Assembly (NCBI RefSeq): GCF_002873135.1
Contig: NZ_MCVI01000016.1
Location: 86,657-150,656, forward strand
Reading direction: 5' to 3'
DNA: 64,000 bases
Source: Shewanella sp. 10N.286.48.A6
GTDB taxonomy: Bacteria; Pseudomonadota; Gammaproteobacteria; Enterobacterales; Shewanellaceae
The translations under genes and the position numbers were made by a program. Positions within the stretch are counted from its first letter, which is position 1; the number at the start of each line of letters is the position of its first letter. A model generated the notes under the pieces. It saw nothing but the letters and a program-made list of their open reading frames with translations. It had not been told where the DNA came from and searched no databases. Positions 1 through 8,217 of the stretch are shown in pieces.

Positions 1-1040
1 ATACTGATAGTTGCATTTTGAGTTGTAGGATCTATTGCTGAGTCAACATTGATACCATATTGATCCATCAACGCTTTTTTCTCGACAAAATCACCAGTGT
101 GAATTTCTTCAGTCCAGCTCGCGTTATGACATGCAATACAGTTTGAATTGTCAGATTGTTGTGAGTGACCTTGGCCTGCTTCGAAGTCGATGCCAGTGTG
201 ACAACTCGAACAAGTTTCCATGGTTGGAATACGTGTCCAGTTACCCCATTCAGTTAACTCTTCTGATTCAATGTGACAGCTTTGACAGTTATCTTGAACG
301 ATAGCGTGTGCAGTTTCGGTAGTGTTATTATCACCTTCCTCAAAGTGGTGAACATTATGCACTAAGTAACCAAAGGCAACTTCAGGTTTATCACGGTCAT
401 CAGCAAACTCTTGGGTATGGCAAGAGGTACAGGTTTCAAGAGAAGTGTAGCTGTGTTTAATGCTTTCACCTTCAGCATGACATGCTTGACACGCTTCGGT
501 GCTCACAACATTTTTAGTATATTTTGCGTCGTAGCCTTCACCATCGAAATCTTGAGTGAATTCAGTACGAGGAACGGTTGTAGTACCATCTAATAAAGTA
601 CCCGCACTTGCGATTAAGTTATAACGCTGAGTAAGCTCAGGGTTAAAACCTTCAGTTTCGATTGTGAAGCTGTAAGTGCCGTTTTTATTATCGGTAAATT
701 CGTTTTGAGAGCCAATCAACTGCCACTCAGCACTGTTACCCGCACCAGTTGCCCCAGCTGGAACAAGTTGTACGGCTTTTTTAACTTCAAAAGCGGATAA
801 TCCGACTACTGCTTCATCATCTTCATTAGTCGCAAAAACCTTAAGCGTTGGGTTATCACCTTCATACGTTACTGAAAGGACTTCAAGCTTAAGTTGTTGA
901 ATAGTTTCAGCTGGTTCGCCGCCTGGAAGGCCTGGGATACCATCTTTACCATCATCTCCGTCACTACCACAGCCTGTTAAGGCAACTGAAAAGCTAGCAG
1001 CAAGGAGTAAAGCAATTTTTGTATGTTTTGTGTTCATCAT
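1..1040 (-). CDS. mtrC: MtrC, decaheme outer-membrane c-type cytochrome (partial, C-terminus outside window)
   Basis: Terminal outer-surface lipoprotein cytochrome of the MtrCAB conduit, which passes electrons to Fe(III)/Mn(IV) minerals and flavins. About 346 N-terminal residues are in the window. They start MMNTKHTK, with a lipoprotein signal ending LTGC (Cys about 24) and then a short Gly-rich GXX-like linker. Five CXXCH heme motifs are visible (CQACH, CTSCH, CQSCH, CSSCH, CIACH), which is the first pentaheme domain. The segments around EFADDRDKP, IPTMETCSSCH and SQQSDNSNCIACHN match S. oneidensis MtrC closely as I remember it, so MtrC is preferred to OmcA or MtrF. An AGGG ribosome binding site lies 5-8 nt before the ATG pair at 1040/1037. 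undA lies upstream on the same strand. mtrA and mtrB would be expected beyond the left edge (inference). Confidence 0.93.
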   Translation of the reverse strand, partial: MMNTKHTKIALLLAASFSVALTGCGSDGDDGKDGIPGLPGGEPAETIQQLKLEVLSVTYEGDNPTLKVFATNEDDEAVVGLSAFEVKKAVQLVPAGATGAGNSAEWQLIGSQNEFTDNKNGTYSFTIETEGFNPELTQRYNLIASAGTLLDGTTTVPRTEFTQDFDGEGYDAKYTKNVVSTEACQACHAEGESIKHSYTSLETCTSCHTQEFADDRDKPEVAFGYLVHNVHHFEEGDNNTTETAHAIVQDNCQSCHIESEELTEWGNWTRIPTMETCSSCHTGIDFEAGQGHSQQSDNSNCIACHNASWTEEIHTGDFVEKKALMDQYGINVDSAIDPTTQNATIS

Positions 1041-1250
1041 ATTTTCCCTAAAGAGGTAATACATTGAACTTATTGGCAGTATTTTCTGCGAAGAAGCCAC
1101 TATCATCACTAGTGGTTTCCTGTTCTCAATTAAGTCAATGTTGGAAAATGTATTCCTAGTAACTAGATTACTGCACCTAAGCAAAAAAATCTTTAAAGCT
1201 TAAGTGATTATGTGACCCTGTTCTAAGTATTCCTAAAGTGGTATTTAGAA

Positions 1251-1278
1251 ATAAAAAGAGGAGACACAGTCTCCTCTT
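1251..1278 (-). terminator. Rho-independent terminator after undA
   Basis: A perfect 10-bp stem (AAGAGGAGAC / GTCTCCTCTT) with an ACA loop lies just downstream of the undA stop. Read on the minus strand it ends in a U-run. It lies between undA and mtrC, so mtrC probably also has its own promoter in 1041-1250 or depends on read-through. Confidence 0.85.
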
Positions 1279-1288
1279 ATATTAACGA

Positions 1289-3709
1289 TTACTTATAGTT
1301 AACTGGGTGAACCGTATCGACACCAAAGGCTTTACCTTCGGCATGACAGGTTGCACAGCTTTCAGAGCCTGGAACATATTCTCCTGCCGTTCCTTGGTAA
1401 ACACCACCGTTAGCGATGAAGTGCTGTACAGCTGCTTCTTTGCCATCAGCGGTTGGCGCATGACAAGATGCACAAGCCGCTACGGTTGGTGAGTATTCAC
1501 CTTCATAACTAACAGTAGCCTTTTGATTTACCTTTGAAAGAGTCAATTGCCCCTTGTCATGACATTCCGCACAGTCAGCATACTGACCTGGATAGGTTAT
1601 GCTGTTAACTTTATCTCCAAAGCGACCTCCACGTTTATTTGCGTGGATTTGATGAGCCATTACTTTGAAATCAAAAGAACGATCAAATTCAAATTTAGGA
1701 TCAGTGGTTTTATGGTTTTGTGCCCCATTATGACAAGCAACACAGCTACCATCAGCTAGCTTAACAGCAGTATTAGGGTTCGGTGAGTGGCAACGAGCAC
1801 AACCGCTATCAGGGGTACCTGTATTTCTTGTATAAGAATGAGAGATAGAGAAATCAGCTTGCTTTTCATGGCAGTTCGCACATTTAGCTTCCGAAACGAC
1901 AACTATGCGTTGGTCAATATCGTTACCATCTTCACTGAATGATGCTTTGTTTGAACCAACATAAACGGTAAAGTTTGCGTTTGATTCATCCATTGTTTCA
2001 CAGTCAATCAAGCTTGCAGCCTCAGGTGTTTGATCTGGTGCTTGGGCACATACAGCTAGTTTGCCATCAATAAAGCCTTGTTTTAGGTTTGTTATTTGGG
2101 TTGTATCAATCCCTGTTAATGTATAAGAAATTGAATTACCTTCTTGCACACCATTTAACTCAGCAAGGTTAATTGATAGTCTATCAGGTGTCGTAGATGA
2201 AGAAATCTCATATTCAACACCGTTAAATGGTGAAACATTTAGCCAGAAACTTTGGATTGAATTATCTTCATTTGGCATTTTATCTTGATTCCAAACTAAT
2301 GTGAATTCAAGAGTTTGTGAGTCTGCATCATAAATACCATTTGATAACTCATAAGCATATGCATCACGAACATTGATAGTTTCTGTTGCTTTAGCTGTAT
2401 GGAATTTCGCTGCACCCATAGGGTTTGAGTCGTCGGCATGACATGCTGAACAATCACCGGCATCAAAATGCGATTTTACATCTGCACCAGGTACACCATC
2501 AATTTCAGGTGTTGCATAATAGTGGAAGTAGTTACCTACAAAGCCACGATCTTTTTGGTTTTCTGGTGGGGTAAACCATGCTTTTTGATCAACTGGGTTA
2601 AACTCTGCCATATGACATGAAGCACATGCTTCTTGACGATGGTAATAGAAATTATCAGCTTGCGCAGGCGCATCTTCACCTTGGATATGACAGCTTTGAC
2701 AACCATCACCCGCAGGGAAGGTTACGTCAGTGTAGTCGTGTACACTTCCACCATAGCCGGCCATAACATAAGTACCTTGGTGAATGCGGTGAAGCATTGA
2801 ACCAAAGTCAAGTGTTGCTTGAGTTTCTGGGTCGCCACTATAACTAGTATGACAAACGACACAGTTTTCAATTTCAGTACGTTTAGTACCATGCATTGCT
2901 AATTTAGGTGCCAATTCATCTTCATTTTCATAGTTGTCACTGTGACAACGAATACATGACTCTTGCAAATTAACAAGGTTACGCGTTTCTTCTGCAGTTG
3001 CTTCACGATCTAATGCAGGTACAAAATCAAAATGGGTATTGATTAACGTTGCATTTTGAGTGGTTGACGTAGGGCGGAGTTCTAAAGTAATGCGGTGAAC
3101 TAGTTCAGCATTATATTCAGTGTTTAAGCCGTCGATTTGGTCGTATTCGCTTAATGCTTTCGAGAAAGTATAGCGATATTCGCCTGTAGCAAGTTTGGTA
3201 ATACACTCAACTTTACAGGTACCTTCGATGTTAGCTTGAATTTGGTCAGTGGCTAATGCTTCAAAACCTGGTGGTACATGATCAAGGTTAGGGGCTTGTA
3301 CTGAGTTGATATAACTCGTCCATTGCATTGGCTTAGTGCCTTTGCGCGACGCTGGCTCATCAGGTGCCGTTGTATCAACAAGTAAACGTTTTTGTAGGGC
3401 GTCTAACTTAGCGATACCAAAACCAAGGGTGTTAATGTCAGCAAACTCTTCTAATCCAGTAACCGCAACGCCATTAGCATTTTCAAGACTAAAATCAACT
3501 GTGACGATGCCATCAGCTATCGCAGCGTGTGTTATTTGAGCATTTAAGCTGGTTGCTGATTTGATATCAACGCCTACTGGGCCGTCTTGACCATCTTCAC
3601 CGTCTTTACCATCACTTCCGTCACTGCCACAGCCAGTCAATGCAAAAGCTAATAGCCCCGCACTGAATACCGCTTTAGCAGTCGTATTTAAATTAAATTT
3701 ATTCATCAT
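1289..3709 (-). CDS. undA: UndA-like undecaheme outer-membrane c-type cytochrome (OmcA/MtrC family)
   Basis: Surface-exposed lipoprotein cytochrome for extracellular metal reduction, about 806 aa from the chosen start. The signal ends LTGC (Cys about 27) and is followed by a GSDGSDGKDGEDG-type linker. Eleven CXXCH motifs are present: CIRCH, CVVCH, CQSCH, CASCH and CSACH in the first heme domain, and CANCH, CARCH, CVACH, CAECH, CASCH and CATCH in the C-terminal domain. The 5+6 arrangement is that of UndA, whereas OmcA, MtrC and MtrF have 5+5. The start at 3709 (or 3706) has AGGGAAAA directly upstream; a longer frame to 3778 lacks a signal-like N-terminus. It is followed by a strong terminator and then mtrC. 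In MR-1 omcA holds this position, so UndA probably replaces OmcA here (inference). Confidence 0.93.
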   Translation of the reverse strand: MMNKFNLNTTAKAVFSAGLLAFALTGCGSDGSDGKDGEDGQDGPVGVDIKSATSLNAQITHAAIADGIVTVDFSLENANGVAVTGLEEFADINTLGFGIAKLDALQKRLLVDTTAPDEPASRKGTKPMQWTSYINSVQAPNLDHVPPGFEALATDQIQANIEGTCKVECITKLATGEYRYTFSKALSEYDQIDGLNTEYNAELVHRITLELRPTSTTQNATLINTHFDFVPALDREATAEETRNLVNLQESCIRCHSDNYENEDELAPKLAMHGTKRTEIENCVVCHTSYSGDPETQATLDFGSMLHRIHQGTYVMAGYGGSVHDYTDVTFPAGDGCQSCHIQGEDAPAQADNFYYHRQEACASCHMAEFNPVDQKAWFTPPENQKDRGFVGNYFHYYATPEIDGVPGADVKSHFDAGDCSACHADDSNPMGAAKFHTAKATETINVRDAYAYELSNGIYDADSQTLEFTLVWNQDKMPNEDNSIQSFWLNVSPFNGVEYEISSSTTPDRLSINLAELNGVQEGNSISYTLTGIDTTQITNLKQGFIDGKLAVCAQAPDQTPEAASLIDCETMDESNANFTVYVGSNKASFSEDGNDIDQRIVVVSEAKCANCHEKQADFSISHSYTRNTGTPDSGCARCHSPNPNTAVKLADGSCVACHNGAQNHKTTDPKFEFDRSFDFKVMAHQIHANKRGGRFGDKVNSITYPGQYADCAECHDKGQLTLSKVNQKATVSYEGEYSPTVAACASCHAPTADGKEAAVQHFIANGGVYQGTAGEYVPGSESCATCHAEGKAFGVDTVHPVNYK

Positions 3710-4513
3710 TTTTCCCTGCAAGAGATTTATTTTCACTTGATCCTTCATCATAAAATCAAGCGTATGGATACTATCCAAACTTATTCGAAATAAGTTCTAC
3801 TATTTTAACCACTTGTCTACGTCGCCACCGTGATTAAGATCTTACTATTCCGAAAGGAGTACTTCTAAATTCTGCAATTTACAACTCGTTGTTTTTAAGT
3901 TGTTAAACTGCCGATAATCAGTAGTTGCTCTCTGTGGGTGTTTTTTGTTGATTGACGCCAAAAACCCAGTTTGGTATCCAATTTCAGTAAGCCCTAATGT
4001 CTGCAATGATTTTGGTAATGTTCTACTCACTACTAAATAGATTGCTAAAATTGCCATTACTAATAATAAGTGATTTATGTGAAAGATGGGTTAAAACCTG
4101 AGCAAATTGTGTGTTTTTTGATGATTAAAGACTGATTTTGGTTAAAAGTGTGATCGTGATCTTGTTGTGGTTGATGTGCATTATCACTTGGTCAAATAAT
4201 TTTGCTGAGTGCGAGGTTTTGGCAGTTAATTTTAGCTGACAAGTTGCTGTATATTGTGTTGTGTATTGGTAAGCTCGAATTGAATTGGCACTTTGCAGAT
4301 GCTGTATACTTAAATCAGTTAAATAATGAGCTAATTTAACCGGGATCGAGTAAAGCTTGTGCAGTCGAGCGCTTTGTTGATAAAAGTGAGCGAATTTAAC
4401 TTGAACATGGTCAGTGCTTAGTGGATAATCCTGTTGTTCTCGTTAAGCAGGACTAATTTTAGATGTTTAAGATAATTAGATATTTAACCTTATTTGCTTA
4501 ATTAGAAATCAAT
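3710..4513. other. Long intergenic region upstream of undA
   Basis: About 800 bases without a convincing gene separate undA (leftward) from the SRP RNA gene (rightward). It presumably holds the undA promoter and leader and the ffs promoter. One CRP-like half-palindrome is listed separately. A 70-residue minus-strand frame at 3845-4057 has no ribosome binding site or recognisable features and is not called. No mtrDEF genes are present, although in S. oneidensis they lie upstream of the omcA/mtrC pair. Confidence 0.6.
4149..4164. promoter_or_regulatory. Possible CRP-like site upstream of undA
   Basis: TGTGA-TCGTGA-TCTTG has one perfect CRP half-site with a poor partner and lies about 440 bases upstream of the undA start. 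CRP is known to control mtr genes in S. oneidensis, but this site is distant and imperfect, so the call is weak. Confidence 0.2.
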
Positions 4514-4624
4514 GGTGACCTTAGGGTCCCCCCGCAATGATAACTTGTGAACTCGGCCAGGCCTGGAAGGGAGCAACCGCAGCAAGTGACTCGTGTGCCG
4601 GGGTGTGGCTCTAGGGGAACCTCC
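4514..4624 (+). ncRNA. ffs: 4.5S signal recognition particle RNA
   Basis: RNA scaffold of the SRP, which binds Ffh and targets nascent membrane proteins. The segment carries the conserved apical core: GGCCAGGCCTGGAAGGGAGC with the GGAA tetraloop, then GCAACCGCAGCAAG and GTGTGCCGGGGTG, co-linear with the E. coli 4.5S RNA. The flanking strands (GGGTCCCCCCGC on the left, GGGGTGTGGCTCTAGGGG on the right) form the long hairpin. Exact 5' and 3' ends are estimated from the helix and may be off by a few bases. Confidence 0.92.
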
Positions 4625-4644
4625 AATACTCCTAGTATTTCTTT
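4625..4644 (+). terminator. Probable terminator of the SRP RNA gene
   Basis: AATACT-CCTA-GTATT forms a short AT-rich hairpin directly after the RNA, followed by TTCTTT. It is weak, but placed where the ffs transcript should end. Confidence 0.45.
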
Positions 4645-4751
4645 AAAAAACTCTCTAAACACCTTACTTTACTTAAAATAACGTTTTTTATCAGCGTTTA
4701 TGTTGAGTGTTTCTTTAGTAAACCAACCTAGCCATTTAAAATTTTTGCGCA

Positions 4752-5075
4752 TTAGATGTTTGGCATTTTCTTGATAGCAGGCTCTTTAGCTGCGCTTTCA
4801 GCATCTTCCACTAACTTTTTATGAAGGTTGGCTTTCAAAAACTGTCGTGACTTTTCAAGTGCGCTATGGATCTCGTTTTTCATCTGTTGCAGTTCTGCAT
4901 AATCTTCAAAAAAATAAGTATCAACGAGGTGTCTTATGTAGCGAACTGGAAGTTGATTTAAGGTAACGCAGCATAAATCAGCTAAATACTCCTCTGGTAG
5001 CTCTTCGAGTAAGCCTTCGTCTCTTAATATTTCCATTAAAAGCACTTCATAGTAATTACGAATATCAACTTGCAT
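4752..5075 (-). CDS. ComFB-family protein (late competence/c-di-nucleotide-binding-like)
   Basis: Small soluble protein of 107 aa. The N-terminal half (NYYEVLLMEIL, then CCVTLNQLPVRYIRHLVDTY) matches the ComFB family pattern of an NxxE-V start and an ALNxLPxRY core. The C-terminus is a charged helix. ComFB proteins were named from the Bacillus competence operon; some cyanobacterial members bind cyclic dinucleotides, so a signalling role is possible but not shown here. It is the last gene of a minus-strand run, 55 bases after the deacetylase. Family assignment is by motif recall, and the function in Shewanella is unknown. Confidence 0.7.
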   Translation of the reverse strand: MQVDIRNYYEVLLMEILRDEGLLEELPEEYLADLCCVTLNQLPVRYIRHLVDTYFFEDYAELQQMKNEIHSALEKSRQFLKANLHKKLVEDAESAAKEPAIKKMPNI

Positions 5076-5130
5076 CCTTGACTCCCTATAGAATGAAATT
5101 TAACTTGTTTATCTGATTATCATTAGTGTG

Positions 5131-6036
5131 CTACCAGATTGCCTTGGCTGCAATAAAAAGTTGGCTATGTCTTTGAGTTAGTGCTTGCTCGTTGCGGCTG
5201 TAACCGCCTCCGATCACCGCTGCAATCGGGATTTCTGCCTGCTTAGCTTGCTGTAAAATAAATGTATCTCGGGCCAATATGCCTTTGGTTGATATGTCTA
5301 AATAGCCTAAATCATCATCTTGGTGAATATCAACGCCGGCATCGTAAAGGATAAGATCTGGCTGATGGATGCTTATAAGGTATGGGATCACTTGTTTGAT
5401 AACCGATAAGTATTCATCGTCGAGAGTGTGTTTATCAAATTCTATATCGTGATGGGAGCGTTGCTTTCTAAATGGGAAGTTTTTTTGGCAATGAAGCGAG
5501 CAAGTTATTATGTTGTCTTGGGTTTGAGACAATGCCGCAGTGCCATCGCCTTGATGTACGTCACAATCGATAATAAGCACTTTCGTGGCTTTTTGCTTAA
5601 TAAGCATTTGCTTGGCTGCAATCATTAAATCGTTAAAGACACAGAAACCACTGCCAAAGTCATAATGAGCATGATGATAGCCACCACTTAAATGTAGGGC
5701 AATACCATGGTCAATTGCCAAATTAGCGCTTAGCACTGTGCCATTGACCGCGTGAAGGGTGCGGTTAACCAGTGATTCGCTCCAAGGAAAACCGATACGG
5801 CGCAGCACTTTATTAGTAAGGGTGTTATTGATAAAGCCATCAACATAGTCACTTTGATGGGTTTGTTTTAACACTTTAATATCGATGGGGCTCGGCTGAT
5901 GAAAATCTTGCGGGATAGCGAGACCTTGTTCAAGTAAATATTGCTGTAAACGTTGATATTTACTGGTAGGAAACCGATGCTTTTTAGGTAACGCCAGCTT
6001 GGAGTAGCTGGCGTGATAAACGAGTGGAATAGTCAT
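5131..6036 (-). CDS. Histone deacetylase-family (AcuC/HDAC-like) Zn-dependent deacetylase
   Basis: Predicted amidohydrolase of 301 aa in the arginase/deacetylase fold, acting on acetyl-lysine or acetylated small molecules in the cytoplasm. Family landmarks are in order: LSGGYHHA with the catalytic His pair, DFGSGFCVFND, IIDCDVHQGDGT with the Zn-binding Asp and His, and YDAGVD with the second Zn-binding Asp. Length is normal for bacterial members. The start overlaps the stop of the upstream yccT-like gene as TAATG, indicating translational coupling. The substrate cannot be read from sequence; acetoin, polyamine and protein substrates are all known in this superfamily. Confidence 0.88.
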   Translation of the reverse strand: MTIPLVYHASYSKLALPKKHRFPTSKYQRLQQYLLEQGLAIPQDFHQPSPIDIKVLKQTHQSDYVDGFINNTLTNKVLRRIGFPWSESLVNRTLHAVNGTVLSANLAIDHGIALHLSGGYHHAHYDFGSGFCVFNDLMIAAKQMLIKQKATKVLIIDCDVHQGDGTAALSQTQDNIITCSLHCQKNFPFRKQRSHHDIEFDKHTLDDEYLSVIKQVIPYLISIHQPDLILYDAGVDIHQDDDLGYLDISTKGILARDTFILQQAKQAEIPIAAVIGGGYSRNEQALTQRHSQLFIAAKAIW

Positions 6037-6764
6037 TAAAGCTGTTTAATAGCCCAACTCATGAACTCTTTGCGTGTTTGCTCATCAGCTTGTAACCACC
6101 AATATTGCAGCATTTGCTCAGGATGAGTTGCCGCTTTATCTGTTACAGCCGATGTCGTTGCGGAAGCTGTCGCAGTTTGAGTCACAGGTGTGCTAGCAAC
6201 TACTGCGGTCGAGGTCACGGCCGCTGTTGTGGCAGTTGCAGTGTTTACTGCGGCTGGAGCGACATTGCTACTGGTTGCAGAAGCTGCTAATGCGTCAATA
6301 TCATCACCTTTATTACTGCCAAATAACCCGCCTAAAAATGAACCTTCTTCAAAATCGGTTTGGGTAATTGTGTAATCGACTTTACCATTATCTTGGCGTG
6401 AGATAATCACTTGGGGATCTTTAGCAAAGCTTTTAGGGCGTTTTACAAATTCTCCGTCTGCGGGCTTAAGAAAATACTCATGATCGCCATCGACTATAAT
6501 AGTGACAATAAAAGGCGCTGATTTTATAAAGCTTTGGCTATCGCTGAAGTCATCTTCAATCATATCGTGGTAACGGATGGCTATTTTATGGGAGCCATTA
6601 CTAAGGTCTAGATCTGATTTATGGGTAAACTTATTGGTATCAATTTCTTTGCCATCCAATGCTAAATACTCAAACGACATTGGAATGGTTAAATTTGCCG
6701 CTAAAGCTGATGTTGATGTAGCTAAAGCAAGTAAAGTGGCACTTAGCGTTCGGGTAAAATTCAT
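6036..6764 (-). CDS. YccT/CsgI-like DUF2057 periplasmic protein
   Basis: Secreted protein of 242 aa with a clear signal peptide ([22 protein letters not shown]). The conserved DUF2057 domain (about residues 22-125) contains [15 protein letters not shown] and [18 protein letters not shown]. Between about 160 and 215 there is a low-complexity Ala/Thr/Val/Ser linker, and the end is a short conserved helix ([21 protein letters not shown]). E. coli YccT (CsgI) restrains curli assembly; a similar periplasmic role here is only inferred. It is coupled to the downstream deacetylase by a one-base stop/start overlap and lies 9 bases after priC. Confidence 0.78.
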   Translation of the reverse strand: MNFTRTLSATLLALATSTSALAANLTIPMSFEYLALDGKEIDTNKFTHKSDLDLSNGSHKIAIRYHDMIEDDFSDSQSFIKSAPFIVTIIVDGDHEYFLKPADGEFVKRPKSFAKDPQVIISRQDNGKVDYTITQTDFEEGSFLGGLFGSNKGDDIDALAASATSSNVAPAAVNTATATTAAVTSTAVVASTPVTQTATASATTSAVTDKAATHPEQMLQYWWLQADEQTRKEFMSWAIKQL

Positions 6765-6773
6765 TGTTGCTCC

Positions 6774-7439
6774 TTAACGATTTAAATTTCTATTAGGTCG
6801 TTCAAACATCTGGATTCTTTCCTCTATATAACTAATTGCTTGACGACATTTTCCTAAGCGTCGATGTAGAGAGAGAATTTCATTTTGTAATCTGATTTTG
6901 TCAGTACTATGACAGTTTGCAAGTGCAGATTCCATTTCTGCTATTTTTTGTTCAAAGGTTGTAGCCCAATTCAAATGTTTGTTCAGCTCTTGATAAATTT
7001 GGTGGCTGTTTTTCATTACATTACTGGCTATCCAGCCAAAGCCACTGTCTGAATGTTGTTGCTGTTGTTTTTTTGCATAGCGTGCACGGCTATTGTCACG
7101 TTTTTGCTTTTCAGTATTCACATTCAGGTTGGTGGTCACTAAGGCTCGTCTTAATGCGGTAAAGCGATCTTGAATGCGCTGGCAGCTAAGCTCAATGATT
7201 CTGACATCAAGTTTGAAAGAAAGTTGCTTTTCTAATTGCTGAATGTCTTTTTTTAATTGGGCAATACAAGGGCTTAATTGGGCACCTTGTTGAATAAATA
7301 ATTGTGAATTAAATCGTTCAATATCTTGCAGTATTTTCTTTTGTTGCGCAGGTAATTGCTGATCGTGATGTAAGGCATCTTGTTCTAATGAACTGAGCTG
7401 CTGTTTTAATTGGTAAATGAGTTGGTTGGTGTTTCTCAT
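6774..7439 (-). CDS. priC: Primosomal replication protein PriC
   Basis: Small basic, helical replication-restart protein that helps reload DnaB at stalled forks. It has about 221 residues and is rich in Gln, Lys and coiled-coil heptads. The C-terminal stretch with LHRRLGKCRQAISYIEERI aligns with the E. coli PriC ending (LHREVEAYEARLARCRHALEKIENRL). The start chosen is the ATG at 7439, which overlaps the stop of the upstream exporter gene as ATGA; a longer frame would start at 7454. Sitting in a run headed by the SOS helicase gene dinG fits a DNA repair/restart role. Confidence 0.78.
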   Translation of the reverse strand: MRNTNQLIYQLKQQLSSLEQDALHHDQQLPAQQKKILQDIERFNSQLFIQQGAQLSPCIAQLKKDIQQLEKQLSFKLDVRIIELSCQRIQDRFTALRRALVTTNLNVNTEKQKRDNSRARYAKKQQQQHSDSGFGWIASNVMKNSHQIYQELNKHLNWATTFEQKIAEMESALANCHSTDKIRLQNEILSLHRRLGKCRQAISYIEERIQMFERPNRNLNR

Positions 7440-8209
7440 AGCCAAGCCGTCCAAGCTAAATGTGCTGCAATGGATAATACAGTAATGATAAATAGCGGTT
7501 TGATAAAGGGAATACCAAATCTTATAGCAGATTTAGCCCCAATAAATGATCCCGCCATCATACAAACACCGATCCACAAACCTAATATCCAATCCACTTC
7601 GCCTAATAAGGCAAAAATGACTAATGCGGTAACATTACTCACTGAGGTCATTAGCCTTGCTAAGGCGCAGCTGTTTAATAATGGCAGCTTATGCAGCCTG
7701 ATGCTGGATACTGTCCAAAATGCGCCAATACCGGGGCCTGCAAAACCATCATAAGCACCTAAGGTCATTCCTTGCACTATTTGTTTGTTTTGAGATGGCA
7801 ACCCGGTGGGTTGATTGATGATAGTTTCGCCCATCGCTTTGGGACTTATAAGGGTGTAGATTGCAATCCCGATAATGATCAGCGGTAAGATTTTTTCGAG
7901 CCAAGCAGCATCAATAAAATAAACTAAAAAACTGCCGATGATGGCACCTATAAAGGTCGTCAAAAATGCAGCCCGCCAGAAGGAAGGTTTAATGAGTTGT
8001 TGTTTGTAGTAGGTATAACCTGCAGTAATAGAGCCGAAACAGGCTGCGAGCTTATTGGTACCCAATGCTAAATGGGGTGGAACGCCCATCGTTAGCAGTG
8101 CAGGGATAGAAAGCAAACCGCCACCGCCAACAACGGCATCTATAAAACCTGCAACAACACCAATTATCGCCAGAATGACCCAATGACTAGGGTCTAACAA
8201 AAATTCCAA
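7436..8209 (-). CDS. TauE/SafE (YfcA-like) membrane transporter
   Basis: Integral inner-membrane protein of 257 aa with about eight hydrophobic segments. The family N-terminal signature is present: VVAGFIDAVVGGGGLLSIPALL followed by PPHLALGTNKLAA. The second half repeats the pattern with GAYDGFAGPGIGAFW. The family exports sulfite, sulfoacetate or other organosulfur anions, but most YfcA-type members have no assigned substrate. It begins 8 bases after dinG and overlaps priC by 4 bases (ATGA), so it is part of the same transcript. Confidence 0.88.
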   Translation of the reverse strand: MEFLLDPSHWVILAIIGVVAGFIDAVVGGGGLLSIPALLTMGVPPHLALGTNKLAACFGSITAGYTYYKQQLIKPSFWRAAFLTTFIGAIIGSFLVYFIDAAWLEKILPLIIIGIAIYTLISPKAMGETIINQPTGLPSQNKQIVQGMTLGAYDGFAGPGIGAFWTVSSIRLHKLPLLNSCALARLMTSVSNVTALVIFALLGEVDWILGLWIGVCMMAGSFIGAKSAIRFGIPFIKPLFIITVLSIAAHLAWTAWL

Positions 8210-8217
8210 AAAAATAC

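Noticed and set aside
1041..1250. CRP site before mtrC
   Set aside because: AAGTGATTATGTGACC has TGA-like elements but does not form the CRP palindrome at the right spacing.
3845..4057. A 70-residue minus-strand open frame between undA and the SRP RNA gene
   Set aside because: No ribosome binding site, no family resemblance and no signal or membrane pattern; more likely upstream untranslated DNA.
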